Part shown: positions 6,716 through 15,604 of the stretch, one piece after another
Layout: each line of letters starts with the position of its first letter
Position numbering within the stretch: the stretch's first letter is position 1
Origin: an uncultured Collinsella sp.
GTDB lineage: Bacteria; Actinomycetota; Coriobacteriia; Coriobacteriales; Coriobacteriaceae
NCBI GenBank assembly: GCA_937981515.1
Contig: CALJNY010000157.1
Location: 1 to 24,818, forward strand
Direction: 5' to 3'
DNA: 24,818 bases
Position numbers and translations under genes: made by a program
The notes under the pieces: model-generated
The model's input: only the letters and a program-made list of their open reading frames with translations
Told to the model about the DNA's origin: nothing
The model's database searches: none

Positions 6716-7255
6716 ATGAAGGTTATTCTTCTCGATGAGATCAAGGGCAAGGGCGGCGAGGGTGACGTCGTAGAGGTCGCTCAGGGTTACGCTGAGAACT
6801 TCCTGTTCCCCAAGAAGCTCGCTGTTGCCGCCACCAAGGGCAACCTTAAGCAGCTTGACGAGCGTCGCAACAACATCGCCAAGCGCGAGGCCGTCCGTCT
6901 GGCTACCGCCAACGAGACCAAGGCTGCCTTCGAGGGCAAGACGGTCACCGTTGACGTCAAGGTCGGCGACGAGGGCATCCTCTTTGGCTCCGTTACCGCC
7001 GCTATGATCGCTGACGCCATCAAGGCTCAGCTCGGTATGGACATCGACCGCAAGCGCGTCGAGCTCGGTAAGCCTATCAAGGTTGCCGGTGCCCACACCG
7101 TTGCCATCTCGCTGTACCGCGAGATCAAGGCCGAGGTTGTCGTTCTCGTCGGCGTTACCGCCGAGGAGCTCGCTGCCGAGGCTGAGGTCGAGGAGGCCGC
7201 TGAGGTCGCCGAGGCCGAGACCGCCGAGGTCGAGACTGAGGCTGCTGCCGAGTAG
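6716..7255 (+). CDS. rplI: 50S ribosomal protein L9 with acidic C-terminal tail
   Basis: This 179-residue L9 starts MKVILLDEIKGKGGEGDVVE, the canonical N-terminal domain, with the GYAENFLFPKKLA rRNA-binding motif. A long connecting helix and the C-terminal domain follow (to about residue 149). The last ~30 residues are an added Ala/Glu-rich tail (EEAAEVAEAETAEVETEAAAE), longer than the usual ~148-150 residue form. L9 binds 23S rRNA near the L1 stalk. GGGAG lies eight bases before the ATG, and the gene starts 15 bases after rpsR. A strong terminator follows, ending the operon before dnaB. Confidence 0.97.
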   Translation: MKVILLDEIKGKGGEGDVVEVAQGYAENFLFPKKLAVAATKGNLKQLDERRNNIAKREAVRLATANETKAAFEGKTVTVDVKVGDEGILFGSVTAAMIADAIKAQLGMDIDRKRVELGKPIKVAGAHTVAISLYREIKAEVVVLVGVTAEELAAEAEVEEAAEVAEAETAEVETEAAAE

Positions 7256-7289
7256 CATTTGCTGCAACGCAACAATCTTGTTCTAAGAA

Positions 7290-7326
7290 GGGCGCTCTGG
7301 GAGACCAGGGCGCCCTTTTGTTTTTT
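7290..7326 (+). terminator. Rho-independent terminator of the ribosomal protein operon
   Basis: An 11-bp stem (7290-7300 with 7305-7315, one wobble) encloses a GAGA tetraloop and is followed by TTTTGTTTTTT. It lies 34 bases after the rplI stop. Confidence 0.92.
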
Positions 7327-7362
7327 GCGCTGAGTGAGTGTCATGGTGAACGTTGCATCGAA

Positions 7363-7378
7363 GTCCTATATACAGGAC
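7363..7378. promoter_or_regulatory. Small palindrome in the dnaB upstream region
   Basis: GTCCT and AGGAC are perfect 5-bp inverted arms around ATATAC. It overlaps a TATATA that could be a -10 element. It may be an operator, but the arms are short and it could be chance. Confidence 0.25.
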
Positions 7379-7479
7379 CGTTCATCCGTTTGGTTCGGTG
7401 ATGATTGGCGGCGCGCGGCGCGTTTTGGGACCGTGGCTGATACTATGGATGCTCGCAAGCGATATGAATGAGGATGCTC

Positions 7480-8871
7480 ATGGCATATGACGATAGGGAG
7501 ACCGGGCTGACGGTTGAGGACCGCGGCTCAAAGTTGGGTCTTCCCCAAAACCAAGATGCAGAGGCCAATGTACTGGCCGCCATGCTGCTGTCACCCGAGG
7601 TGGTCGAAGAGGCCCAGGTCGAGCTGCAGCCCGATGACTTCTACCGGCCCATTCATAAGACCATCTATACCGCGATGGTCGATATGTACAACAGCCGCAT
7701 CCCCATCGACTCCATCTCGCTGATCGATTACCTGCGAAGCATCAACAAACTCGATGCCGTGGGCGGCGAGGCGTACATTTTGGCGCTGATGGGTCAGACC
7801 CTGTCGCTCGTCAACTGGCAGCACCATGCCGCCATCGTGCGTCGCGACTCGATGCTGCGCGAGCTGATCGGCGCCACCAACGAGATCAACGCGCTGGCCT
7901 ATAACGCCCCCACTGACACCAAAGAGGTCGTGGAACTGGCCGAGAGCAAGCTGCTCAAGGTTACGGCGCGCGAGGTCAAGTCGAGCTACAAGACGCTGAC
8001 CGAGTTTATGGTCGAGGCCTATAACGAGGCCGAGGAAGTGTGCCAGGCCGGTGGTCAGGCGGCGGGCGTGCCCACCGGCTTTCCGTCACTCGACCGTATG
8101 CTCATGGGCTTTCGCGAGGGCCAGCTCATCATCATCGGCGCCCGCCCTGCTGTAGGTAAGACGTCGTTCGCTCTTAACCTGGCGCTCAACGCTGCCGCCG
8201 CGGGTTATACGGTCGGCTTCTTCTCGCTGGAGATGTCGGGCAAGGAAATTGCCCAGCGCTTGATTTGCGCCTATGCCATGATGTCGATCAGCGACTTCCG
8301 CACGGGCCGCATTAGCCCCGAGCAGTGGGCCAATATCAACGAGGCTACGCAGACGTTGTCCAAGCTCGATATCCTGATTGACGATACGCCCGGTACCACG
8401 GTGACCGAGATTCGCGCCAAGAGCCGCCGCATGCTCCATAACAAGGAGAAGGCAATCATCATCCTGGACTACCTGCAGCTGGTGAGTCCTCCGCCGGGCC
8501 GTCGTTCCGAGAGCCGCACCGTCGAGGTCTCCGAGATGTCGCGTGGTTTAAAAATCATGGCCAAAGAGCTCAAGATTCCGCTCATTGCACTGTCGCAGCT
8601 GTCACGTCAGGTCGAATCCCGTACCGGCAAGCGCCCGCAGCTTTCCGACCTGCGCGAATCGGGCTCCATCGAGCAGGACGCCGACATCGTCATGTTCCTG
8701 GACCGCTCTGCCGACGAGGCCGAGGCCTCGCGCGATGATCGACCCGACGAGGGCGTTACGCGCATCGTCGTGGCCAAGAACCGTTCGGGCCCGATCGGCG
8801 ACGTCGACCTGATGTTCCTGCCGGCATCCACCAAGTTTTATGAGCTTGATGGGGCACATGCCGAGGAGTAG
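7480..8871 (+). CDS. dnaB: Replicative DNA helicase DnaB
   Basis: This 463-residue helicase unwinds DNA at the replication fork as a hexamer. The N-terminal domain (about residues 20-120) contains LPQNQDAEANVLAAMLLSPE, typical of DnaB. The RecA-like domain carries Walker A GARPAVGKT (residues 220-228, catalytic K227), then FFSLEMS, Walker B IIILDYLQL, and the RESGSIEQDADIVMFLDR arginine-finger region. No intein interrupts it, although dnaB is a frequent intein site. Three ATGs lie close together (7468, 7474, 7480). AGGA at 7471-7474 favours the third. It follows the rplI terminator, so it has its own transcript. Confidence 0.97.
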   Translation: MAYDDRETGLTVEDRGSKLGLPQNQDAEANVLAAMLLSPEVVEEAQVELQPDDFYRPIHKTIYTAMVDMYNSRIPIDSISLIDYLRSINKLDAVGGEAYILALMGQTLSLVNWQHHAAIVRRDSMLRELIGATNEINALAYNAPTDTKEVVELAESKLLKVTAREVKSSYKTLTEFMVEAYNEAEEVCQAGGQAAGVPTGFPSLDRMLMGFREGQLIIIGARPAVGKTSFALNLALNAAAAGYTVGFFSLEMSGKEIAQRLICAYAMMSISDFRTGRISPEQWANINEATQTLSKLDILIDDTPGTTVTEIRAKSRRMLHNKEKAIIILDYLQLVSPPPGRRSESRTVEVSEMSRGLKIMAKELKIPLIALSQLSRQVESRTGKRPQLSDLRESGSIEQDADIVMFLDRSADEAEASRDDRPDEGVTRIVVAKNRSGPIGDVDLMFLPASTKFYELDGAHAEE

Positions 8872-8898
8872 GACAGGCGCCCGTTGCACGAGTATACT
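8869..8898 (+). promoter_or_regulatory. Candidate promoter of purA
   Basis: A good -10 TATACT lies at 8893-8898. The only -35 candidate at suitable distance, TAGGAC (8869-8874, 18-base spacer), is poor. No purine riboswitch or other structured leader was recognised in the remaining ~65 bases. Confidence 0.4.
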
Positions 8899-8955
8899 GG
8901 GAATGTTTTGTGCTTCTGCGTGCCGGCGTGGCGCGTAGACAGTCCATGAATGTAA

Positions 8956-10251
<1,296 letters not shown>

Positions 10252-10273
10252 TCGGGACTATTTGGTTATTGCG

Positions 10274-10315
10274 ATATACCCCTTTGCAGCCCGGACGGGC
10301 GGCCGAGGGGTATAT
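10274..10315 (+). terminator. Hairpin between purA and purD
   Basis: ATATACCCC (10274-10282) pairs perfectly with GGGGTATAT (10307-10315), with a further GCCCG/CGGGC stem inside. Only a short TTGCTTG follows, so it may be a weak terminator or an attenuator rather than a full stop signal. Confidence 0.55.
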
Positions 10316-10369
10316 TTGCTTGCAAAGGGCCCGCGCGGAGCGGGCCGTTCATCCATAGAGGAGGCACCC

Positions 10370-11674
10370 TTGAAGGCGGACACTCAAACCATCGACATCC
10401 TGTTGTTGGGCAGCGGCGGCCGCGAGCATGCTTTGGCAGCTAAGCTCGCAGCATCACCGCGCGCCGGCAAGCTCTACATCGCGCCGGGTAACGGCGGCAC
10501 TGCGAGCTGCGGCGAGAACGTTGTTCTCGACGACTGCGATCCTGCGGCCGTGGCGGCGTTTGCGCAGAGCCACGGATGCGGACTCGTGGTGATTGGCCCC
10601 GAGGCTCCGCTCGTGGCGGGCGTGGCCGACGCCGTGCGCGCGGCGGGTATTCCCTGCTTTGGCCCGGGTGCCGAGGGCGCCCAGATGGAGGGCTCCAAGC
10701 TGTTCTCCAAGCAGCTCATGGAGCGCGCCGGTATCCCGACGGCAGCCTACGGCTCGTTTACCGACGAGGCTTCGGCTCTTGCCTATGTGCGTGAGCAGGG
10801 CGCTCCGCTGGTCGTCAAGGCTGACGGCCTGGCCGCAGGCAAGGGCGTTATCGTGGCGACTGAGCTCGAGCAGGCCGAAGAGGCCGTGCGCGAGTGTTTT
10901 GGCGGCACCTTTGGCGATGCCGGCAATACCGTGGTCATCGAGGAGATGCTGACCGGCCCCGAGTGCTCGCTGCTGGCCTTTACCGACGGCAAGACCGTGC
11001 GCCCCATGGCCACTTCGCAGGACCACAAGCGTGCGCTCGAGGGCGACAAGGGTCCCAACACCGGTGGCATGGGCGTTTACAGCCCGGTACCCATCGTGAC
11101 CGACGAGGAGCACGCCACCATGGTGAAAGTCATGGAGCAGACTGTGGCCGAGCTCGCTGCCGAGGGCATCGACTACCGCGGCTGCCTGTATGGCGGCTTT
11201 ATGCTCACCCCCGCCGGCCCCAAGGTGCTGGAGTTCAATGCCCGCTTTGGCGACCCCGAGACGCAGGTCGTTCTGCCGCGCCTTAAGAACGACCTGGTCG
11301 AGGTCATGCTGGCTTGTGCCAACTGCGAGCTCGACCAGATTGAACTCGACTGGCGCGACGAGTGGGCCGTGGCCGTTGTCCTGACGAGCGCGGGCTACCC
11401 CGGCAGCTACGAGAAAGGCAAGGTCATCACCGGTATTGAGGATGCCGAGGCCATGGAGAACGTGACCGTGTACCACGCGGGCACTGCCGTGGTGGACGGC
11501 CAGCTCGTGACCAATGGTGGCCGCGTGCTTGCCGTGACCGCTCTGGGCGACACGTTCGAGAACGCTCGCAACCTTGCCTACGAGGCTTGCGAGAAGATTG
11601 ATTTTGAGGGCAAGACCCTGCGTCACGACATCGGCCTGCGCGCGCTGCGCGGTCGCGACGCCTGGGATGCCTAA
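10370..11674 (+). CDS. purD: Phosphoribosylamine-glycine ligase (GARS)
   Basis: This 434-residue ATP-grasp enzyme makes glycinamide ribonucleotide, the second step of purine synthesis. [22 protein letters not shown] is the family start, here preceded by a short KADTQT stretch. The central part has [49 protein letters not shown] and [12 protein letters not shown], covering the ATP-grasp active site. I chose the TTG at 10370 because AGAGGAGG lies five bases upstream. The frame is open back to 10202, but that part overlaps the end of purA and the hairpin. A NUDIX gene starts 21 bases downstream and is probably co-transcribed. Confidence 0.96.
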   Translation: MKADTQTIDILLLGSGGREHALAAKLAASPRAGKLYIAPGNGGTASCGENVVLDDCDPAAVAAFAQSHGCGLVVIGPEAPLVAGVADAVRAAGIPCFGPGAEGAQMEGSKLFSKQLMERAGIPTAAYGSFTDEASALAYVREQGAPLVVKADGLAAGKGVIVATELEQAEEAVRECFGGTFGDAGNTVVIEEMLTGPECSLLAFTDGKTVRPMATSQDHKRALEGDKGPNTGGMGVYSPVPIVTDEEHATMVKVMEQTVAELAAEGIDYRGCLYGGFMLTPAGPKVLEFNARFGDPETQVVLPRLKNDLVEVMLACANCELDQIELDWRDEWAVAVVLTSAGYPGSYEKGKVITGIEDAEAMENVTVYHAGTAVVDGQLVTNGGRVLAVTALGDTFENARNLAYEACEKIDFEGKTLRHDIGLRALRGRDAWDA

Positions 11675-11695
11675 AATCCGAGAGGAATGAGACGG

Positions 11696-12391
11696 ATGGA
11701 CGAGAAGAACGAAGAGCTCGTGGACGCGCAGATCGTCGAAGAGGACAGCCGCATGTATGGGCACGCCGAGGGCGAGCCTGGTGGCGAGGTCGCTGACGAG
11801 CCGACGCTGGTGCTGGGCGATGACGACCCGCACGATGCCGAGCTGCACGAGAAGATTCTTTCGGAGGAGTGCGCCTGGAAGGGCAAGATCCTCGACGTCC
11901 ACCGTCTTGAGGTTGAGCTGCCCAACGGTCACCGCAGCGCCCGCGATATCGTTCGCCATCCGGGTGCGGCGGCCGTTGTGGCACTGACCGAGAGCGGCAA
12001 GATCGTACTGGTGCGTCAGTACCGCACCGCCATCGACCGCGTGACGGTCGAGATTCCCGCCGGCAAGCTCGATCCAGGCGAGGACCCGCTCGATTGCGCC
12101 AAGCGCGAGCTGCATGAGGAGACGGGCTTTAGGGCCGGCCGCATTCGCTTTTTGACGTCGATTGTCACGTCCTGCGGTTTTTGCGATGAGATCATCCACA
12201 TCTACTTGGCTACCAAGCTCGAGTTTGATGCGCCCAACCCCGATGATGACGAGTTTGTCAACGTGGACCTGGTGCCGCTGCACGAGCTGATCGACGCCGT
12301 GCTCGACGGCAAGATCGAAGACGCCAAGACCGTCGTAGGTGCCTTGGCCTGCGATAGCATCGCGCACCGCCTTGGGGGCACGGAGCTCTAG
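11696..12391 (+). CDS. NUDIX hydrolase, ADP-ribose pyrophosphatase-like
   Basis: The 231-residue protein has a complete NUDIX box at residues 123-145 (G-x5-E-x7-REL-x-EE-x-GF), the Mg-binding and catalytic motif for hydrolysing nucleoside diphosphate derivatives. The surrounding sequence (HPGAAAVVALTESGKIVLVRQYRTA, then EIPAGKLDPGED) is that of ADP-ribose pyrophosphatases (NudF/YqkG type). The first ~60 residues are a strongly acidic, low-complexity extension not seen in the usual ~180-200 residue enzymes. I chose ATG 11696 because GAGAGGA lies nine bases before it; the same site is too close to ATG 11687. It follows purD by 21 bases. Exact substrate is unproven. Confidence 0.9.
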   Translation: MDEKNEELVDAQIVEEDSRMYGHAEGEPGGEVADEPTLVLGDDDPHDAELHEKILSEECAWKGKILDVHRLEVELPNGHRSARDIVRHPGAAAVVALTESGKIVLVRQYRTAIDRVTVEIPAGKLDPGEDPLDCAKRELHEETGFRAGRIRFLTSIVTSCGFCDEIIHIYLATKLEFDAPNPDDDEFVNVDLVPLHELIDAVLDGKIEDAKTVVGALACDSIAHRLGGTEL

Positions 12392-12419
12392 GTTACGCGG
12401 TTTTACCAAACCGCGTAAC
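12392..12419. repeat. Perfect 12-bp-stem palindrome after the NUDIX gene
   Basis: GTTACGCGGTTT (12392-12403) and AAACCGCGTAAC (12408-12419) are exact complements around TACC. It begins at the base after the stop codon. No T-tract follows, so a classic intrinsic terminator is not evident. Confidence 0.75.
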
Positions 12420-12421
12420 GA

Positions 12422-12540
12422 GTCGACGCTGCAAACGCCCCTAAGCGGCAATCTGCCTTTCAATCGTCGCTCGCGTACCGAAGTACGCGTCGCTCCTCTT
12501 TCAAGGCACCTTGCTCGCTTAGGGACGTTTTCGCTGACGT
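12422..12540. repeat. Large imperfect palindrome (about 119 bp)
   Basis: The region folds about a centre at 12480/12481. The core CGCGTAC CGAA GTACGCG is perfect. Further out GCCTT pairs with AAGGC, and CCCTAAGCG pairs with CGCTTAGGG. The outer ~24-base arms match at about 18 positions. It directly follows the 12392-12419 hairpin and fills most of the gap before the ABC transporter. It looks like a dispersed palindromic intergenic repeat or a strong RNA structure. Confidence 0.75.
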
Positions 12541-12638
12541 TGCTAGAACATCGGCGTTATGTTTGTTGGGACGCTTTGTTTTCAGCCCGACCGGCTCAAC
12601 CGGATTTATCACGCTATTTATTTCTCTTCGAGGACTGC

Positions 12639-14411
12639 ATGTTTAAGAGGTTTCTTTCGTATTACAAGCCCCAGATGGGGCTTTTTGTTGCTGATACTGT
12701 TTGTGCTCTGGTGCTTGCTGCCATTGACCTGGCGTTCCCCATTATCCTGCGCAATTTGACCGGTGGGCTGTTTACCCAGGGTCAGGCTGCCATTATGCAG
12801 GCGCTCGGCATGATCGCGGTGGGCTTGGTGCTGATGTATGCCGTTCGCTGCGCCTGCCGCTACTTTGTGAGCTACTGGGGCCACGTGATGGGTGCGCGCA
12901 TGGAGTCCAAGATGCGCGAGGACCTGTTTGACCAGTACGAGCGCTTTAGCTTTGCGTACTTCGACCGCAACAGTTCGGGCGACATGATGAGCCGCGTGGT
13001 CAACGATCTGTTCGATATCTGCGAGGCGGCGCACCACGTGCCCGAGTGGATCATCATCTGCGGCATCGAGATTATTGGCTCGTTTGCGATCCTCTTTACC
13101 ATCGCCCCGGTGCTGGCGCTCGCCATGGCCGTGGTGACGGCGGCGTTTGCGGTCATCATGTTTTGGCAGAACATGCGCATGCGCGAGGTTTTTAGCGACA
13201 ACCGCAAAAAGATCAGCGGCATCAATGCGCAGCTGCAGGATTCGCTTGCGGGCATGCGCGTAGTCAAGAGCTTTGCCAACGAGGAGACCGAGCGTGCCAA
13301 GTTCCGTGCCTCTAACGACCGCTACCTTTTGTCCAAGGAGAACATGTATCACGCCATGGGCGTCTATACCGCGACGTATGGCCTGCTCTCGGGTGTGCTC
13401 TATGTGATCGTAGTGCTGCTGGGCGGATGGCTGGTCGCCCAGGGACAGCTACAGGCGGTCGATATGGCGACCTTCGCACTCTATATTTCGCTGTTCTGCA
13501 CGCCGCTCGAGACGCTCGTCAATTCGGCCGAAACGTATCAGAAGGCTATCGCCGGCTTTAAACGTATGGACGAGGTGCTCTCGACCGCGCCGGATATCCA
13601 GGACAAGCCGGGCGCTACGGATCTGCAGGTGACTGCCGGCGCCGTGGAGTATCACGACGTGTGCTTTAACTACGAGGATGTCGAGCTGGGCGAGGGCTAT
13701 GCCGACGAGCGTCCCGTTATCGACCATATGGACCTGTCCATCAAGCCCGGGCAGACCATCGCTTTGGTTGGCCCTTCGGGCGGCGGCAAGTCCACGACCT
13801 GTTCGCTGCTGCCGCGCTTTTATGACGTGGCTACCGGATCCATTAGCATCGACGGTCAGGACGTGCGCGATGTGACGCAGCAGAGCCTGCGCTGCGCCAT
13901 CGGCCTGGTGCAGCAGGATGTCTATCTATTTGACGGTACGATTGGCGAGAACATCGCCTACGGCAAGCCGGGCGCTACGGCAGAAGAGATCGCCGAGGCC
14001 GCCCGTCGCGCCAACATCGATGCCTTTATCGAGTCGCTTCCGCAGGGCTACGACACCGTGGTGGGCGAGCGCGGCAGCCGTCTTTCGGGCGGACAGAAGC
14101 AGCGCGTTGCCATCGCGCGCGTGTTTCTCAAGAACCCCAAGATCCTGATTTTGGACGAGGCGACAAGTGCTTTGGATAATGAGAGCGAGGAGGCGGTGCA
14201 GGAGTCGCTCGAAGAGCTGGCACGCGGACGTACCACGATTATCATCGCCCACCGTCTTTCGACCATTAAGCATGCCGATGAGATTGCGACCGTTGAGCAT
14301 GGTCGCGTTGTGGAGCGTGGCACGCACGAGGAGCTTCTCGCCCGTGGCGGCACCTATGCCCGTTACTATCGAATGCAGTTCGAAGGTGCGCGTGCGCACG
14401 AGCTCGACTGA
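12639..14411 (+). CDS. ABC transporter, fused permease and ATPase (MsbA/LmrA-type exporter)
   Basis: The 590-residue half-transporter has an N-terminal six-helix membrane domain (about residues 15-320) and a C-terminal ATPase. The ATPase has Walker A GPSGGGKST (378-386), Q-loop VQQDVYLFDGTIGENIAYG, signature LSGGQ (482-486), Walker B ILILDEATSALD (from 502) and the H-loop IIAHRLSTIKHADEI. This is the exporter type that works as a dimer to move lipids, peptides or drugs outward. It lacks a peptidase domain. There is only one half-transporter gene, so a homodimer is likely. The ATG at 12639 has GAGGA four to five bases upstream. The open frame further upstream runs through the palindromes and is rejected. 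Substrate unknown. Confidence 0.93.
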   Translation: MFKRFLSYYKPQMGLFVADTVCALVLAAIDLAFPIILRNLTGGLFTQGQAAIMQALGMIAVGLVLMYAVRCACRYFVSYWGHVMGARMESKMREDLFDQYERFSFAYFDRNSSGDMMSRVVNDLFDICEAAHHVPEWIIICGIEIIGSFAILFTIAPVLALAMAVVTAAFAVIMFWQNMRMREVFSDNRKKISGINAQLQDSLAGMRVVKSFANEETERAKFRASNDRYLLSKENMYHAMGVYTATYGLLSGVLYVIVVLLGGWLVAQGQLQAVDMATFALYISLFCTPLETLVNSAETYQKAIAGFKRMDEVLSTAPDIQDKPGATDLQVTAGAVEYHDVCFNYEDVELGEGYADERPVIDHMDLSIKPGQTIALVGPSGGGKSTTCSLLPRFYDVATGSISIDGQDVRDVTQQSLRCAIGLVQQDVYLFDGTIGENIAYGKPGATAEEIAEAARRANIDAFIESLPQGYDTVVGERGSRLSGGQKQRVAIARVFLKNPKILILDEATSALDNESEEAVQESLEELARGRTTIIIAHRLSTIKHADEIATVEHGRVVERGTHEELLARGGTYARYYRMQFEGARAHELD

Positions 14412-14430
14412 TTGATATGACAGGAAGTTT

Positions 14431-15393
14431 ATGGCTGACAAGAACCCTTTGACTCCGGAAGAAGTGACGGAGTTATTCTCCGAAATCGATGCATCCGGCG
14501 TCTTGGATCCTACGCTCGCCAAAAAGCGTACCGAGCGCATGCGTGAGAAGGAGGCCGCGGCCAAGCGCGGTGACAAAGCGGCGCTAGCGCAGCTGCGCAG
14601 CGAGGACCGCGCGAGCCAGGCAAAACATATCGACCCGCTGTCCGAGGACGATCCTTCGGGCTCGCAGGTGAGCCATACCATTACGAAGACCGCGATGGCC
14701 GTGGTCATCGGTATTTTGGTGCTGATCGTGGGCATGCAGATCGGCTACGGCGTGATGCGCCGTCTGAATACCGCAAACCTGTCCGAGAGCGTTTCGGTCG
14801 ATACCGTTTCGACGGCGCTGAAGGGCGGCCTTGAGTGGGGCAACGGCTTTACGCAGTTCCCGCTCGACTTTACCGTCGATGAAGCCGATGAGCGTACGGG
14901 CACGGTCGAGGTGACGGTGTTGGACACATCGTCTGCCAACGAGCTCGAGCTGCTGTCCAACGGGCAGATTCAGGCCGCGGCGCTCGCGACCAACGCGCTG
15001 CTCAACGATAAGATTGACCGCGTGGTGTATAACGTTCACGCCTATATCGACGAGGATAGCAACATTCAGCACGATTCCTTCTTTGGCATGTTCCCCGCGC
15101 GCGGCCACCAGAGCGCCATTTTGACGTTCGTGTGGACCAAGAGCTCATCCAACGCCACGAGTATCGACTGGAAGATGCGCATCGTGAGTATGGATGACAC
15201 CATCGCCGAGCGCATTCAGAAGCAGGTGAACTCGGTGTCGTCGTTGATTGAGGACCCGGTGGTGAGCCAGACCAAGATTGACGAGGAAAAGGCCGAACGT
15301 GACCTGGAGCATCGTCTACATGGCCGCGAGATTTTCCGCGGCGGCAAGCCCGATCGCACACCGTCCGAACTGCTGGAGCAGGACAAGAGATAA
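14431..15393 (+). CDS. Hypothetical protein with one transmembrane helix
   Basis: I do not recognise this 320-residue protein. Residues 1-82 are polar and charged (LTPEEVTELFSEIDASG, then a Lys/Glu/Arg-rich helical stretch) and should be cytoplasmic. Residues ~86-108 form one hydrophobic helix. Residues ~110-320 would lie outside and contain a mixed alpha/beta domain (VEVTVLDTSSANELELLSNGQ, VVYNVHAYIDEDSNIQHDSFFGMFPARG), then a charged tail. There is no lipobox or sortase motif. It starts 19 bases after the ABC transporter with GGAAG before the ATG, so the two are probably co-transcribed. A strong terminator follows. An envelope function is inferred from topology only. Confidence 0.8.
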   Translation: MADKNPLTPEEVTELFSEIDASGVLDPTLAKKRTERMREKEAAAKRGDKAALAQLRSEDRASQAKHIDPLSEDDPSGSQVSHTITKTAMAVVIGILVLIVGMQIGYGVMRRLNTANLSESVSVDTVSTALKGGLEWGNGFTQFPLDFTVDEADERTGTVEVTVLDTSSANELELLSNGQIQAAALATNALLNDKIDRVVYNVHAYIDEDSNIQHDSFFGMFPARGHQSAILTFVWTKSSSNATSIDWKMRIVSMDDTIAERIQKQVNSVSSLIEDPVVSQTKIDEEKAERDLEHRLHGREIFRGGKPDRTPSELLEQDKR

Positions 15394-15403
15394 TAAGATG
15401 CCG

Positions 15404-15443
15404 TCATCCCGCGTGAGCCACAAGCCCGCGCGGGATGATTTTT
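15404..15443 (+). terminator. Rho-independent terminator after the one-TM protein gene
   Basis: TCATCCCGCG (15404-15413) pairs perfectly with CGCGGGATGA (15429-15438), followed by TTTTT. It separates the ABC transporter unit from carAB. Confidence 0.9.
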
Positions 15444-15466
15444 CTGGGACGGGGATTAAAAAATCA

Positions 15467-15486
15467 TTATGCATAGAAAGTCATAA
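15467..15486. promoter_or_regulatory. AT-rich inverted repeat upstream of carA, possible regulator site
   Basis: TTATG (15467-15471) and CATAA (15482-15486) are inverted arms in an unusually AT-rich stretch (about 15455-15518). An arginine repressor site would make sense because carbamoyl phosphate feeds arginine synthesis, but the match to known ARG boxes is not good enough to claim it. Confidence 0.25.
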
Positions 15487-15517
15487 TTATCATTTCGTAA
15501 ACATTTCGATGAAATTA

Positions 15518-15546
15518 ACGCCATGAGGCATGCTTGCGGTTACAAT
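15518..15546 (+). promoter_or_regulatory. Candidate carA promoter
   Basis: A -10 TACAAT lies at 15541-15546. The -35 at 17-base spacing is weak (ACGCCA). Transcription would start near 15553, just before the PyrR-type hairpin. Confidence 0.4.
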
Positions 15547-15566
15547 ACCGCGAGGCCTAACTACAC

Positions 15567-15600
15567 ACCTTTAAGCCGGTCCTGTGAGACCGGGAAGGAG
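15567..15600 (+). promoter_or_regulatory. PyrR-binding RNA element overlapping the carA ribosome binding site
   Basis: CCGGTC (15576-15581) and GACCGG (15588-15593) form a perfect 6-bp stem around CTGTGA. Below it CCTT (15568-15571) pairs with AAGG (15595-15598) across the conserved TTAAG internal bulge. The arrangement TTTAA..GGTCC.GTGAGACC is the established PyrR recognition motif. AAGG of the lower stem is part of the carA Shine-Dalgarno sequence (GGAAGGAG, 15593-15600). No terminator lies between hairpin and gene. PyrR with UMP should therefore block translation rather than attenuate transcription. Confidence 0.85.
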
Positions 15601-15604
15601 AATT

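Noticed and set aside
5495..7267. 590-codon antisense open frame across rpsF-ssb-rpsR-rplI
   Set aside because: Shadow of the ribosomal protein operon; low-complexity composition and no start signal.
7480..8871. Intein in dnaB
   Set aside because: Walker A, Walker B and downstream motifs are contiguous and the length is normal.
10454..12463. 669-codon antisense open frame across purD and the NUDIX gene
   Set aside because: Composition is that of a reverse-strand shadow (His/Ala/Gly/Leu/Val-rich). The sense genes are clear.
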